Origin: Macroventuria anomochaeta
Taxonomy: Eukaryota; Ascomycota; Dothideomycetes; Pleosporales; Didymellaceae
Direction of reading: 5' to 3'
DNA: 64,000 bases
NCBI RefSeq assembly: GCF_010093625.1
Contig: NW_022985377.1
Span: forward strand, 312,098-376,097
Shown here in pieces: positions 41,155-51,790 of the stretch (the stretch's first letter is position 1; every line of letters starts with the position of its first letter). Both the position numbers and the translations under genes were made by a program. Below the pieces are notes generated by a model. That model searched no databases and was not told the DNA's origin. It worked only from the letters and a program-made list of their open reading frames with translations.

Positions 41155-42363
41155 CTAAGATGTGAGCATCAGCTGGAGATCCAAGGCCTGAGGATACACG
41201 GGCGCTGCGGTTCGGCGTGCTGAGATCTTTGAGCTCTTTCGTCTCGGAGGCAAGTTCTGCCTGCTCTGTATGTCCCTGGGCGTCAGTACGATATCTTGTG
41301 CTGTAAACAACTTTGCAACCAACGTACCGTTGATGATCTCCACAGCGGCAAGCACAGTGAGAGCAAGGAGGCCCAACGCTACGACCTGTCCAAAGCCGAA
41401 GACGTCAAGTCCAGAAATATCAAAGCCTGTATCCCATATGGCACGAGCAGTGCTGACTGTGCCAAACGCCATACCCGCAAATATTCCCGGGATTTGCGAC
41501 ATGTAAGCATCAAAATATGCTTGGACCACATACCATGCTGATATCTTTGTTCCTGCATTCGCTTCTTTCGGCGGTCGAAGCCATGCATAGTACTTGTTAA
41601 ACAATTTGTAAACAACCTCCCAGCGCTCTTCCTCATTTAGGCTAGTCTTCAGTAGAGATCGCCTCATGAAGCTGTTGACGATCTCGGTGACTGAGTCGGT
41701 GTCGGGCGCTATGAACAGATCTGAGATCGCCAATGCATGGCTGTAGAAGAGAACGCCAAGCAGAGTGACGGAGTACCAAGCACTCAACTAAACAGATTTG
41801 TTGAACCTGGTAGCCTCGAAAACGCATTGGAAGACGTGTCTCATATTCAGCTGGGATCCTGTACCAGAATCTACGTTGTAACCGACTGTGTTGACAGTAT
41901 AGGAGAAACAAAACAATAAGAATCAAACAGTGAGGGCAACACGCCAACCTCGTACTACTTTATGCTTGTACAGATACTCTCTTGAAATAGTGAGAGAGAG
42001 AGAAGCTGCGTGAATGTACAAAGGTATGCAAGACTGCTCCTACACTAACGCCTGCGATGTTAGCATTGATCTCGAGCTCAGTTTCGCAGCCTCCTTGTGG
42101 ACGTGCGGAGTAACATCTGTCGCAGAGCTGACAGTGGTGGCAATTACTGCATCTTTTGGCGTTGCGTACCTGCCGCTGATCGCTTGTGCAACATCATCAA
42201 AGTGAATGGAAAGAGAAAAACGGCCATTTTGAAGTATGATATGTAAGCTTGTGGTAGGGGTGGTGTATATTGTTGTATATGGTCTCTCTTCTGTCCATTG
42301 ATGTGTCCCAGATGCGGGGTATGTACATGGAGTAGTGGACTGATTAGTCAGTGGATAGACCAC
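41155..42363 (-). pseudogene. Degenerate fungal membrane-protein gene
   Basis: The 3' part (about 41910-41155, minus strand) reads ...NMRHVFQCVFEATRFNKSV, then an in-frame TAG just before LSAWYSVTLLGVLFYSHALA. It continues through FNKYYAWLRPPKEANAGTKI, VVQAYFDAYMSQIPGIFAGM and the helix GQVVALGLLALTVLAAVEI. An upstream segment (42363-42040) reads TTSLHIILQNGRFSLSIHFD. The layout, with an extracellular N-terminal part, an amphipathic middle and a C-terminal helix, matches uncharacterised fungal membrane proteins. The TAG may be part of an acceptor (GTTTAG) or a nonsense mutation. Confidence 0.35.
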
Positions 42364-42408
42364 ATGACGTGTGTAGTGCCCTGGGCTTACATGATATAAT
42401 GTAACTTA

Positions 42409-45400
42409 CTAAGGAATAATGCTGCAAATCCATACTTTCCCTGACCCAACACCTATTCCTACCATGTCTCCGCACATAGACGAGCACCACGATCGATAGT
42501 CCGATGGCACCCAGAGCACCTTGTTACCGGCATGTGTAATCCATATGTTGTCTGAGCTAAGGCCTACATCTTGATATTGGGGATGCTCAGATTCCGCAGT
42601 ATATCTTATGCTAGAAGCTTCTAAGCTGCGGAAAGCAGGAGTACCTCTCTCAGTATGGAGACAATAGTCGCTGAAGGTAAGGGGTAGATCTTGGAGAGTA
42701 TACCTAGTATCAAGTGTCGAACAGCACGCGACGCTGCTAGCATCCCAGCTTATAACAGTATTGTCATTTGATGCGGATGCCAGCTGGGTCGAGTCGTGCG
42801 ATAAGGCCACTGGTTTAACCACATTGCTACGGCATATAAGCGTTTGCAGGCACGCGCCGTTGCTAACATCCCAGATATTGACAGTATTGCCGTATGATAC
42901 CGATGCCAACTGAGCCGAGTCGTGCGAGAAGGCCACTGATTTAACCAGACTGCTATGGTACTCAAGCGTCTGCAGGCACGTGCCGCTGCTAGCATCCCAG
43001 ATCTTGACAGTCTTGTCGTCTGATGCTGATGCCAGCTTGGTCGAGTCGTGCGAGAAGGCCACTGACCTGACCCAGTCGGTATGACCCTTAAGCGTCTGCA
43101 GGCACGCGCCGCTGCTAGCATCCCAGATCTTGACAGTCTTGTCGTCTGATGCTGATGCCAGCTTGGTCGAGTCATGCGAGAAGGCTACTGACCTGACCAC
43201 GTCGCTATGGCTCTCAAGCGTCTGCAGGCACGCACCCCATGTATTGCTCACAGCTAGTTTAATCATAATTCCTGCTGGGGCTTCGTGATAAAACAGCTAT
43301 CTGATTAAACTACCCGTTGGACTGAACAACAGCGCAGATGCATAAGTTTGGAGTGGGTAACTCCTGACTGCCACCTTGTGATACATGATGAATCGCCAAG
43401 CGTCTTCAATTAGTTGAGCATATTTGCTTTGACCACGCATATCCTAACTGTGTTAACATTTAGAAGCTCTATACTATCTCAATATGCGGTTTTTTTCAAC
43501 GTACCTGTACTAATGACCATAGTTCTGTTATCGAGACTACACCTTTTTCTATGCTCTTGCACAAACTCAGCCCTTCTAGCCAGTAAAGATACATATTCCT
43601 TAGGAATTTATCAACAACGCCCGTGACTTGCTGGTCACTGGTACTGTTTGCCTGCAACCTGGGTTTTGAGTCGTACAGATGGTCAATCCAGTAGACACAA
43701 GGGTAGCGTGACGCTGCTAGTGGGTCAGGGTCAGACGGTTGAACGTTGTCGATGTGAAACCCCGGCGCTTTCAGGCTGTACATGTCCCTGTGCAATGTCC
43801 GGGACAGAATCGCAAGTGACCTTGAAAATATGACGCGATGTGTGCCTTCGGTCCCATATGGAAAGACCTTGTCAGATGCATTTGCAAAAAGAAAATCTTG
43901 TGCTGACTGATGCACAAAGTAGACAATGTCTTCTCGCAGAGTCAGGAACGATCCACAGAGACCGATAATTTCCTGCACAGACTCCAGGTCATCGGCTAAG
44001 TCTTCAAGCGGCTCCACAAGTGCAGTCAACTCGAAGATTGTAACAGGTCGATACAGGATCGCCGTCGATGCCAGCACTTGCTGACAGATCTCAGCACTGT
44101 CTGACTCACTGATCTGCTGCATCATCCGTTGGTACAGAGAGTCTAGTCCAGGCGGGAATAGCGCTAGCTTTTTCAGCACATTCCACCTTGGTGTCGCCTC
44201 GAGGCATTGGCACACCAACGCTACCCAGAGGAAGGTACCGTTGGCGTTCGATATCAAGTGTTGGAGCACGGCAGATCGAACTTCTGCTTTATACTGCTTT
44301 GTCTGTGCCAAGTGGTCCATCTTTCGCTGGATGAAGATGTCAACCGCTGTCGCGACCGACCTTGCGTTCAACTCAAGGCTCAGTCTCATTTTGTCTTCTG
44401 CCCGTTCTAGCTGTTCCTCGATGTTCGGCCAGTTGCGGCTTGAAACAATCCACTTAACGCGGCAAGACGCAGATGATTGCTTTGCGACAAAGTCGAGCAG
44501 TTTTGGCAGGTCAGTGGCACACTCGTCTAGTGCGTTGACAATTAGGTAGGTAGTGCTGAGCCCTGGGTCTCGAAGTACATCTGCGAAATTTCTGTCAGGG
44601 CTACCCAGGCATTGGCATCCTCAAACAAGGCCTTGCCTGCATGATCGTGCTTCTTGCGGACATGCGATGCAAGTGACGGTTGCTGGCTCACAATCATGTA
44701 CAACAGCCCTCGCAGCACGGCCGTGGCGCTGTTGATGCGTGAGTCGGTCGCTTGGCAGAAGAAGTACGCTAGAGAGGCAGTTTTAGGTAGCGAGCTGTGC
44801 AGCTCGTCGATGATGCCGCAGAGCAGCATCGTCTTGCCCTTGCCAGGATCGCCTTTTACCCACAGCAGTCGACTGCACTTGTCCTGTTGCCATTGCTGGA
44901 AAATAGTGTTATTAAGGACCCAGCGGTAGGAGTCAGCTAGCAGTCCGCCTTTCGTCTCCTCGATGCGTTTCTTGTCGTTATGCGGATCTGTACTGTGTAT
45001 GTCTTGGACACATCTTTTTAAATCCTCGATCTCGTCCATAAGGCGCCTGAAGGCGCCAACTGCACCTTCGCCATATACTGGCGCTAGCTCGACATCTAAA
45101 ATGCCTTGCAGCGAGTATGCTCCATCTTCTTCGTGCTTGGTCACCCGGCCTTCCTTCCACCGCAACCGTTCGTTGATGCTGAACTGGGAAAGAGGGGTTC
45201 CGTCGAGCACTTCGCATTGTATGCTGGTGATTTTGTGAATTAATGACTTTAGCGATTTCTTATCACCAAGCTTCTGCCCTTCTTGAGAGAAGAACTCGAC
45301 TATGCTTGGGGCAAGAAGCTCTTGAAGCGTCCAGCCACGCATGAACCATCGACTTGCCCTGAAAGCAGGCTCCCAAGTAAACTTGGTAGATATATCGCCA

Positions 45401-45756
45401 AGCTTCCTTTTCCTTGCCGATACGTCCGATAGATACACATAACATCTCGTCGCGTTCTGGTACCAGCGAAACATGGACCGGATAGCGTGGGAGAGCTCAG
45501 CTTTATCCGTCTTATCGATGCAGCATGTGTCGACCCAGAAATATTGTAGGCCATCTTGCCATGCTTGTTGTCCGCAGAAGCGAATCTTCTCGCAGCCACA
45601 CTTAGCCTTGCTATCGCCTGTCACAAGGTCTGCAAAAGTAACCTCATCCGCATCTGCTCCCCATGTGTGTGAAAGTATCGCATATGGTGGTATTGCAGAA
45701 TCGTCAAAGCTGATAATGTTGAGCTCGCCATGTTCGTCATAGTTTAAGAGACGCAT
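42409..45756 (-). pseudogene. HET-NACHT-WD40 (HNWD-type) allorecognition gene, two lesions
   Basis: From an ATG at 45756, a HET domain (MRLLNYDEHGELNIISFDD, YAILSHTWGADADEV, YFWVDTCCIDKTDKAEL, MRGWTLQELLAPSIVEFFS) leads into a NACHT ATPase with P-loop WVKGDPGKGKTMLL at about residue 297. Near 44584-44592 one T appears missing: restoring phase would continue ALTEI into ADVLRDPGLSTTYLIVNALD (Walker B). That frame runs to 43505. A 61-nt GT-AG intron (43504-43444) joins it to DMRGQSKYAQLIEDAWRFIM and YASALLFSPTGSLIR. A TAG at 43299-43297 follows. The same frame then gives LFYHEAPAGIMIK and four WD40 repeats, ending naturally at 42409. Relatives such as Podospora het-e and het-d control vegetative incompatibility. 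It is either a recent pseudogene or affected by a base-call error. Confidence 0.9.
42730..43233 (-). repeat. Four tandem 126-bp WD40 repeats
   Basis: The 42-residue units start at 43233, 43107, 42981 and 42855. Units 1 and 2 differ only around the loop after ACLQTL (ESHSDVV against KGHTDWV) and share SVAFSHDSTKLASASDDKTV. Units 3 and 4 are more diverged. High internal identity with variable surface positions is the pattern of HNWD ligand-recognition repeats. Confidence 0.9.
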
Positions 45757-47067
45757 CGATTCGAGTGGATGTGTGACAGACGCATGCAGTGGGAAGGAGA
45801 TGCGAGGGGCTCGATGCGGGAGCCTGATAGGACGAGGGGGCGGCAGCTGGCTCCTACGTGCAATCTAGGCCGAGCGTATGGAGAAGAGCATAAGTGGCTG
45901 CAAAGCCCAGGATAGCTGTACAGTGAAGCAGCGATCCAAGTGTTGCAGGCTGAAGCTGGTGTTCTGCGCCATGTTCTTGGTTCTGTGAGGATGGTGCAGC
46001 AAAGAGGCTGAGCAGTCGTTCGAAGACGCTTCCAGAAAGCCACCATCCTGCGCCCGGCTGATCTGCTGTAGGTATAGGGTTGAGTTTAGTACGATAGCTT
46101 ATAGTAACATCTCAGCACGCTAATGCAAGTTACTGTATGCCAAGTGACGCTAGCGTATCACGATTCACTGGGTCGCTTTTTGCGATCTTTGCTCATGACC
46201 GGCGAAACTCCTGGGCTGCACAATTCTCATGTCAAAGCAACTTTCAAAGCTGGCAGACACAATTATCTCCAACTGTAGTTTCTATCAGACCCTCCGATCC
46301 TATGGAAATCTTTCATGTTGCAAACGGACAGGGGAATATCGACGATGGGGCGATTGAAGGCGTTGACGAAACGATCGACAGTAAGGTCAACATCGCTTCA
46401 GTCCATGCCGGAGGTTGTTGCATTTACATAGAACTGGCTGAAGAACATCAATTTGGCAGTTAGAGGTCTGTGTACTTGCAAATAAGAGATGGCGAGGCTC
46501 CGGAATACGAATCCGTCCCGTTACACAGTGCGTCCCGGCACGTAGGGACGGACGTTAATAGGCATAGCAGACATGGTGACGAGTAAGGTGATTGCAAGGA
46601 AAAGCGCAGCAGGACACTGCAAGCTGGCCTTCTGTCACGATTGTAGCACCGAAGAATTTCTCTCCCTGATCAATGTCTCACTGCAGGGTTTGCGGCCCAC
46701 GCGGACCTGTCTCGAGCTGACTCGCACTTCAACTTCATGCAGCGATATCACGTTGTAGTCCTAATGCTAGTACATCCGTGCCATTAGGGCTTTCCATGGT
46801 TCCGATGCAGTCCCGCCCTCCGCTACAGGTGTTCCGCTCATCCGCGCAATTGGGGACATTAACTTAGTTGAAGTGTCTATAGTTGTGTCGAAGTGAATGT
46901 AGATGAGCACCAGCCGGCGCTGCCTCTCTAGCAACATGAGGCTAGCGGCTGACCAATCGAACGAATGCAGCACATCACGAGCACGACAGCAAAAGAAGAT
47001 TGAAAACGCAAATATTGCTCATTTAAAATTATTCATTCAAGGCCCAAAGCCATTTTGGTATCATAAT
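45757..47067. other. Gene-poor region
   Basis: This is upstream sequence of the HET-NACHT-WD40 gene and the 3' flank of the reductase gene. A reading frame at 46137-46463 has no recognisable motif. Confidence 0.45.
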
Positions 47068-48135
47068 CTACTGTTCCTTCTCCAAATCCGCAATCTGCAG
47101 CACCGCCTTTCCAAAGTTGTGACCCTTAAGCATACCCAAGAAGCCATCAACAGCGTTGTCAATGCCCTCTGTGACGCTGATCTTCGCCTTGAAAGTGCCC
47201 TCGCTCAACCACTTTTGCAGCTTCTCTTGATGATCCTTCGCGTGCTTAGGACCCATGTTCTCGTCACCAACAATAAAACCGCGCATGGTGAGGCGCTTGG
47301 CAACAACCTGCATCAAGTTCTTGATCGGGTAGCTGTCCTCGGGCTTGAGGTTGTACTGCGAGATCATACCGCACGCGACAATGCGACCGAAGTTGTTCAT
47401 GGCGTTAATAGCGGCCTCGAGCTGCTCGCCGCCGACGTTCTCGTAGTAGATATCGATACCGTTGGGTGCAAGGCGGGCGAGCGCGTCAGCGGGCTTCTCG
47501 GTCTTGTAGTTGAAGCCGTCGTCGAAGTTGAGCTCGTTCTTGATGAAGTCGAGCTTCTTGTCGTCACCGACGGAGCCGATGACCTTCAGACCCTCGTGCT
47601 TGGCTAGCTGGCCGACGAGTTGACCGACGGCACCAGAGGCCGCGGAGATGAAGATTGTCTCGCCCTTCTTGGGCTGGCCAATCTCGTAGAAGGAGGACCA
47701 GGCTGTCAGGCCGGGCATGCCGAGGGGGCCGAGGAAGTACTTTGGGTCCAGGTTGTAGGGGTTTTCGAGTTTGCGGACGGTCTTCACGGTGTTGGCGTCT
47801 AGGAGGGAGTACTCCTCGATAGGTGTGGTGCCGAGGGTGATCAGGACCTCGCCCTCCTTGAAGTCCTTGTTGTTCGACTTGACGACCTTGAAGATGGAGC
47901 GGTTTGTGATGGGCTTGCCGAGCTCGAAGGGAGGGGAGTACGACTTCTTCTCGGGAGATCGCATGCGGCCGCGCTGGTAGGGGTCGAATGAGGCGTAGAA
48001 ATTCTTGACGATGAGACTACCCTCGGGGATTTGCTGTTCGAGGTCGAATTCGCGGGCCTCGACTGCGATGTCCTGGCCAGGGACGGGCCAGCCCTCAGGC
48101 ACTTGCTTGAAAATGACACCCTTGTTCTGAACCAT
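47068..48135 (-). CDS. MDR-superfamily NADPH-dependent alkenal/one reductase-like enzyme
   Basis: A single exon of 355 residues. The zinc-free medium-chain reductase signature is clear: NFYASFDPYQRGRMRSPEKK near the N-terminus, LGPLGMPGLTAWSSFYEIGQ, the nucleotide-binding ISAASGAVGQLVGQLAKHEG at about residues 160-180, GIDIYYENVGGEQLEAAINA, and GRIVACGMISQYN. This is the leukotriene B4 12-hydroxydehydrogenase / prostaglandin reductase / 2-alkenal reductase branch, which reduces activated C=C bonds with NADPH in the cytosol. The true substrate here is unknown; a role in detoxifying reactive carbonyls is the family expectation. The length is normal and the frame intact. Confidence 0.92.
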   Translation of the reverse strand: MVQNKGVIFKQVPEGWPVPGQDIAVEAREFDLEQQIPEGSLIVKNFYASFDPYQRGRMRSPEKKSYSPPFELGKPITNRSIFKVVKSNNKDFKEGEVLITLGTTPIEEYSLLDANTVKTVRKLENPYNLDPKYFLGPLGMPGLTAWSSFYEIGQPKKGETIFISAASGAVGQLVGQLAKHEGLKVIGSVGDDKKLDFIKNELNFDDGFNYKTEKPADALARLAPNGIDIYYENVGGEQLEAAINAMNNFGRIVACGMISQYNLKPEDSYPIKNLMQVVAKRLTMRGFIVGDENMGPKHAKDHQEKLQKWLSEGTFKAKISVTEGIDNAVDGFLGMLKGHNFGKAVLQIADLEKEQ

Positions 48136-49035
48136 TGTGTCTGTCTGTGAATGTGCTTTGGGGTATCAAGTAAAGGAAGGGAGGTTATCTCGAGAAAATT
48201 TTGGGATTGGGAAGCAATTGGTTTGGTGTGTCGTAGCTGATGAGGAAGGCAGGACCTACATATACCCACCACCACAGCTTATAAATGTGACTTCACGCCT
48301 AGCCAAAACCGTGTTGCGTCACAATGAAGCGCCCAGCACCACCCATCGAGCTGCGGAGGCAGGATGAGCTGGGTCAAGCTGGGTCAAGCTACGCCTTTCG
48401 CCGTTCTCTGCCCGAGAGAAGAGCTGCCTTGCGGACCTTGCGGTGTGTTTCGTCCCCGAGCAGAGCCAAACGATTGCCTCGGCCGCAACTCTGCAGAGCA
48501 ATGTTGGACGGAACAAAGCTCAAAGTAGAAACTTCTACGTGTCCTTGGAAAGCGTTGGAGGGATGACGACGATGGGCGGTCCGGAAGTGTACCACTTCAA
48601 GTCAAGTGCCCGCAGTGATGCGTTTAAGAGAGCCGAGGCAAGTGGGGGATCCTTAGTAATGAGGGGCTTGAGCTCAAGTTGAGAAATCAACATCTGAGGG
48701 TTAAACAATCTACACAAAGCGGACAGAAGTCATACCGGCTGTTGCGTATGTCTTTACGATGAGGCATGAGGCAGGACGCATTCTTCTGGGATTTCGGCAT
48801 GGTGTTAATGATCGTCAACTAGAGTCAAGAGAGGCTCTGCATCGTTGCTAGGCGAGTCAAGACGTCAATGCTTTGGTACGGCCGATAGGGTCCTTCGTGC
48901 GAAAGTTCTCGAAGATTTCTGTATTCAGCTGTGCAATTCTTTCTCTATCGAATGTGCAACTCTGCGTGTTGCAGTTTTCACTGGTATTCTATCTTTGCAA
49001 CTGCATCAATGCATGGGACACATGGAGTCGTCCTC
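48136..49035. other. Intergenic region
   Basis: The reductase promoter lies on the left, with a TATA-like TTATAAATG (plus-strand coordinates) near 48280. The 3' flank of the Maf gene lies on the right. No gene is supported. Confidence 0.5.
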
Positions 49036-49928
49036 CTAATCTCCCTCCCTCACGAACATGTTATCCATGTCGTCGTCCAGCTCCTCTTCAGGCTCCATGA
49101 CCTTCTCAATCAACTTCAGTGTTGCACGTATTGGCAGCCCAACGACATTGTCGTATGACCCTTCGATGCGCTCGATCAGTACCGCACCACCGCTCTGTAT
49201 GCCGTAGCCGCCTGCCTTGTCGTTGCCATCGCGCGTCCGTACATATGCAAGTATGAGCTCATCTGTGACTGCGAGTTTGTTAGCATTGTGCACTCCGCAC
49301 GATTGACGCATAGCATACCTTGCGGGTCAAACTTGACCGTTGTCTCCTCAACATGCGTCTCCAGCCTGTATCCCGGATCCATAGCACTCTCCAACGGCTT
49401 CATGACCGCCACAGCCGTCATAACCTTGTGCTCGCCCTGATCTCTTAGCGTCTTTAGCATAGAGATGTGATGTTCGGCGCCTCTTGGCTTCTCTAATATC
49501 CTGCCATCATGGCTGACAATGATTGTGTCTGCGCCAATGAACAGCGCAGGTTCGCCTCTGTCCGTGTTGTCGATTTCGCTGCGGTACACGTCTTGCACCT
49601 TCGCAGTCGCGGTTTCGAGGACATAATTGAGAGCACCAAGGTCGTGCGAAAGGTTTTCGGCAAACTTCGAGGGCACTATCTCGACATTTTGGAGACCAAG
49701 CTGGGCGAGGAGCTGCTTTCGTCGAGGAGATGCTGAGGCGAGGATGACCCGCTTTCGTCGCAGTTCGTTCAATGCAGGAAGGCTGAGCGGTGGAGGCGGC
49801 CCTCGAGGAGGCAGTGGGCCCTGGGGCGGTCGTTTCGAGTCTGAAGGGCCTGGCGATTTACGGTCTGACAGAAAGGGCACTTTTGCCGCATCTTCATAGG
49901 GTGGTGGAGGTTCTGATGGCGTTGACAT
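49036..49928 (-). CDS. Maf-family nucleotide pyrophosphatase
   Basis: Exon 1 (49928-49319) and exon 2 (49268-49036) join through a 50-nt GTATGC...CGCAG intron in phase 1, giving 280 residues. A Pro-rich N-terminal extension of about 55 residues precedes the Maf core. The core has RVILASASPRRKQLLAQLGL with the SxSPRR phosphate-binding signature at about 64-74, ALFIGADTIIVSHDGRILEK with the catalytic Asp of GADT, EKPR, and in exon 2 DKAGGYGIQSGGAVLIERIE followed by GSYDNVVGLP. Maf proteins hydrolyse dTTP, UTP or modified nucleotides to monophosphates as house-cleaning enzymes. The acidic C-terminal tail (EEELDDDMDNMF) is an extra. Confidence 0.92.
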
Positions 49929-50159
49929 GGCTGAATTAAGCGGACTTCGAGTGTTGTAGCAATTGATGTAGCGTCAAGTCTGCTCGGAAACAATATGCAG
50001 TGAGTGGAATGTCACAATTGTAGGTTGTTGATGTGAGAGTGGTGTGCGTCCTCCAGCCACAAAAGTTGGGATGACACAATGTTGCCCGAAGCTCCTGCTG
50101 ACCCTGACTCGCGCAACTTCTCCCTGGCGCGCTTGCGCATGCAGGCGCACATGGCTCAA

Positions 50160-50930
50160 TGCATCCGAAGTAACCTCCCTGCTGTTCGAACAACCCCCCG
50201 CGCCGAATAAAAGCACCAATACTTCCACCTTGAACTATTCTACTTCCACCACACCCCAAAAATTGCTATGCACTGGTAGTTGAAGTCTGCTACGGATATC
50301 TCTACGCGTGCGCGCATTATTGCAGCGAATAATTACCCCCGTATTGACGCCTTCCGCGCCCGTTCCCTGTAGGGCTTTGGTTGATTGGTTTAACGTCCTA
50401 TATAAGTCTGATCCCTGTAGGGCTTTACCTTGCTGCGAAACATCCACCTATAACAGCACCACAGCAAGATTACTGCTCCTACAACTTACACATGGGTTAC
50501 ATCGAAGCCCACTGACATTGTACCGGCGCAGAGAAACCACAGCAAGCGTTGTGGCTGCTGTTGCACGAGGATTTCCCAAACTTAACGTGCGATCTGGTAC
50601 CTCTGAAGCAGACGGTTACTAATACTGTCTAGCGCGAGACAGCCTTACGCGCCACAAGACTGCTTATAGCATTACTTAATCCACCCTTGTTGCATCCAAA
50701 ACTTCAATGTTTGTGAGTAAACTACTGCAAATCACCGCATGCCCCTGCACACACCTTTACTGCAGCCTCAGCAGAGCCACGCGCCCAGATCGACATCCAA
50801 GACAAAGCAAGTCTTTGCACACTGCTGTGTTGTATGATCAATACGCAGACGGCAGCCACAGGAAGCGCTGCGTGTTGCGCAACACCCACTGGCCCTCTAC
50901 CGAGAGCTGCAAAGGTTGCTCTTCCTGCTC
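50160..50930 (-). repeat. Left arm of a diverged inverted duplication
   Basis: Read on the minus strand, this arm carries the tail of a NACHT-WD40 gene (50930-50757) and its 3' flank down to 50160. The reverse complement aligns by eye with 51620-52690. Examples are the coding block around GAGGGCCAGTGGGT, the block gcgcgtaaggctgtct, the block around ggagcag...ggtgc, and gtgtggtggaag near the outer end. The arm is about 300 bp shorter than its partner. Confidence 0.8.
50364..50426 (+). repeat. 31-bp element bracketed by a 15-bp direct repeat, copy A
   Basis: tccctgtagggcttt occurs at 50364-50378 and again at 50412-50426. Between them lies a core at 50381-50411 that begins ttgattggtt and ends agtctga. 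The corresponding place in the right arm of the inverted duplication has a single copy of the flank and no core. The core matches copy B at 28 of 31 positions, all three differences being transitions. Confidence 0.75.
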
Positions 50931-51545
50931 AAAAGGTGACGTCGGATTGAGATCTGGAGGCAGCAGAATGTATCCTTTGTTAGTGTGCAAAAGATGGCCA
51001 TCTGGCGAGAAAGCGAGATAGTCAATGTACCGGGATTGGCCTTCAAGCACAGTACGACACGTGCCTGTTGCCGTCTCCCACACTCCCGCTGTCGTGTCGT
51101 TGGATGCTGAGGCGACCAGCTATCCGTCTGGCGAGAACGCCACCGCATTGACAATGCTTGTGTGGCCCTCCAGCACGCTGCGACACGCATCCCAGTCTGC
51201 GCTTCTGTCTGACAGCATCTCCACTTCCTGAGGGACCTGATCAATAAACGTCTTCCGAACAATGCTCGTCTCTGGTGCGAAGACAAGCGCTGACAAGTAC
51301 ACCTGCAGAGGTGCCTCTGCTAGGATTGAACAGAAGCGCAACACAAATCGATCCGCATCGCGGAGGAAGCCTGGACACCTGCTTGCAGATGACTGTGTTG
51401 CAAGTTAGTGTATTGTGGTGTCTGTCACAAACGTACTCTTACCGCTACCATCGCCTGCAGCCTTGCCAGCAGGCGCACGTACTGGCCCGTCTCTCCCATC
51501 AGGCTCATCGCTTCAGGCCAGTGCAGAAGGTGCTTCTAGAGTAAG
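50757..51545 (-). pseudogene. NACHT-WD40 gene tail, degenerate
   Basis: The minus-strand frame reads HLLHWPEAMSLMGETGQYVR, a GTAAGA...ACACAG intron of about 50 nt, then FVLRFCSILAEAPLQVYLSA, ALVFAPETSIVRKTFIDQVP, DWDACRSVLEGHTSIVNAV and AFSPDG. A TAG follows where Gln is expected, then LVASASNDTTAGVWETATG, CRTVLEGQSRYIDYLAFSPD, SVEGQWVLRNTQRFLWLPS, a TGA where Arg is expected, and VCKDLLCLGCRSGRVALLRL. This is the linker between the NACHT and WD40 domains plus two WD repeats and the closing segment of fungal NWD proteins. Both stops are explained by single C-to-T changes. The N-terminal domains are absent. Confidence 0.88.
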
Positions 51546-51619
51546 ACGTGCACTTCTCCTCCGTCTACGATGCTCTGCTGGCTGCGCTCGAGATGTTCAA
51601 CCCAGTAGCGACACGCATA

Positions 51620-51790
51620 CTGCAGGAAGAGCAACCTTCGCAGCTCTCGGTAGAGGGCCAGTGGGTATTGTACAATATGCAGCGTTTTTTGTGGCTGCCG
51701 TTGGAGTATCGAACATACAACAAAGCAGTATGCAAAGACTTACTTTGTCTTGGATGTCGATCTGGGCGCGTGGCTCTGCTGAGATTGTAA
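51620..51790 (+). pseudogene. Second, inverted copy of the NACHT-WD40 C-terminal segment
   Basis: The plus-strand frame reads QEEQPSQLSVEGQWVLYNMQ, then RFLWLPLEYRTYNKAVCKDL and LCLGCRSGRVALLRL. It matches the minus-strand copy at 50930-50757, with differences that are predominantly C/T and G/A transitions. Confidence 0.85.

Noticed and set aside
42730..43233. 126-bp tandem repeats as a non-coding satellite
   Set aside because: The units are 42-codon WD40 repeats in frame with the HET-NACHT-WD40 gene.
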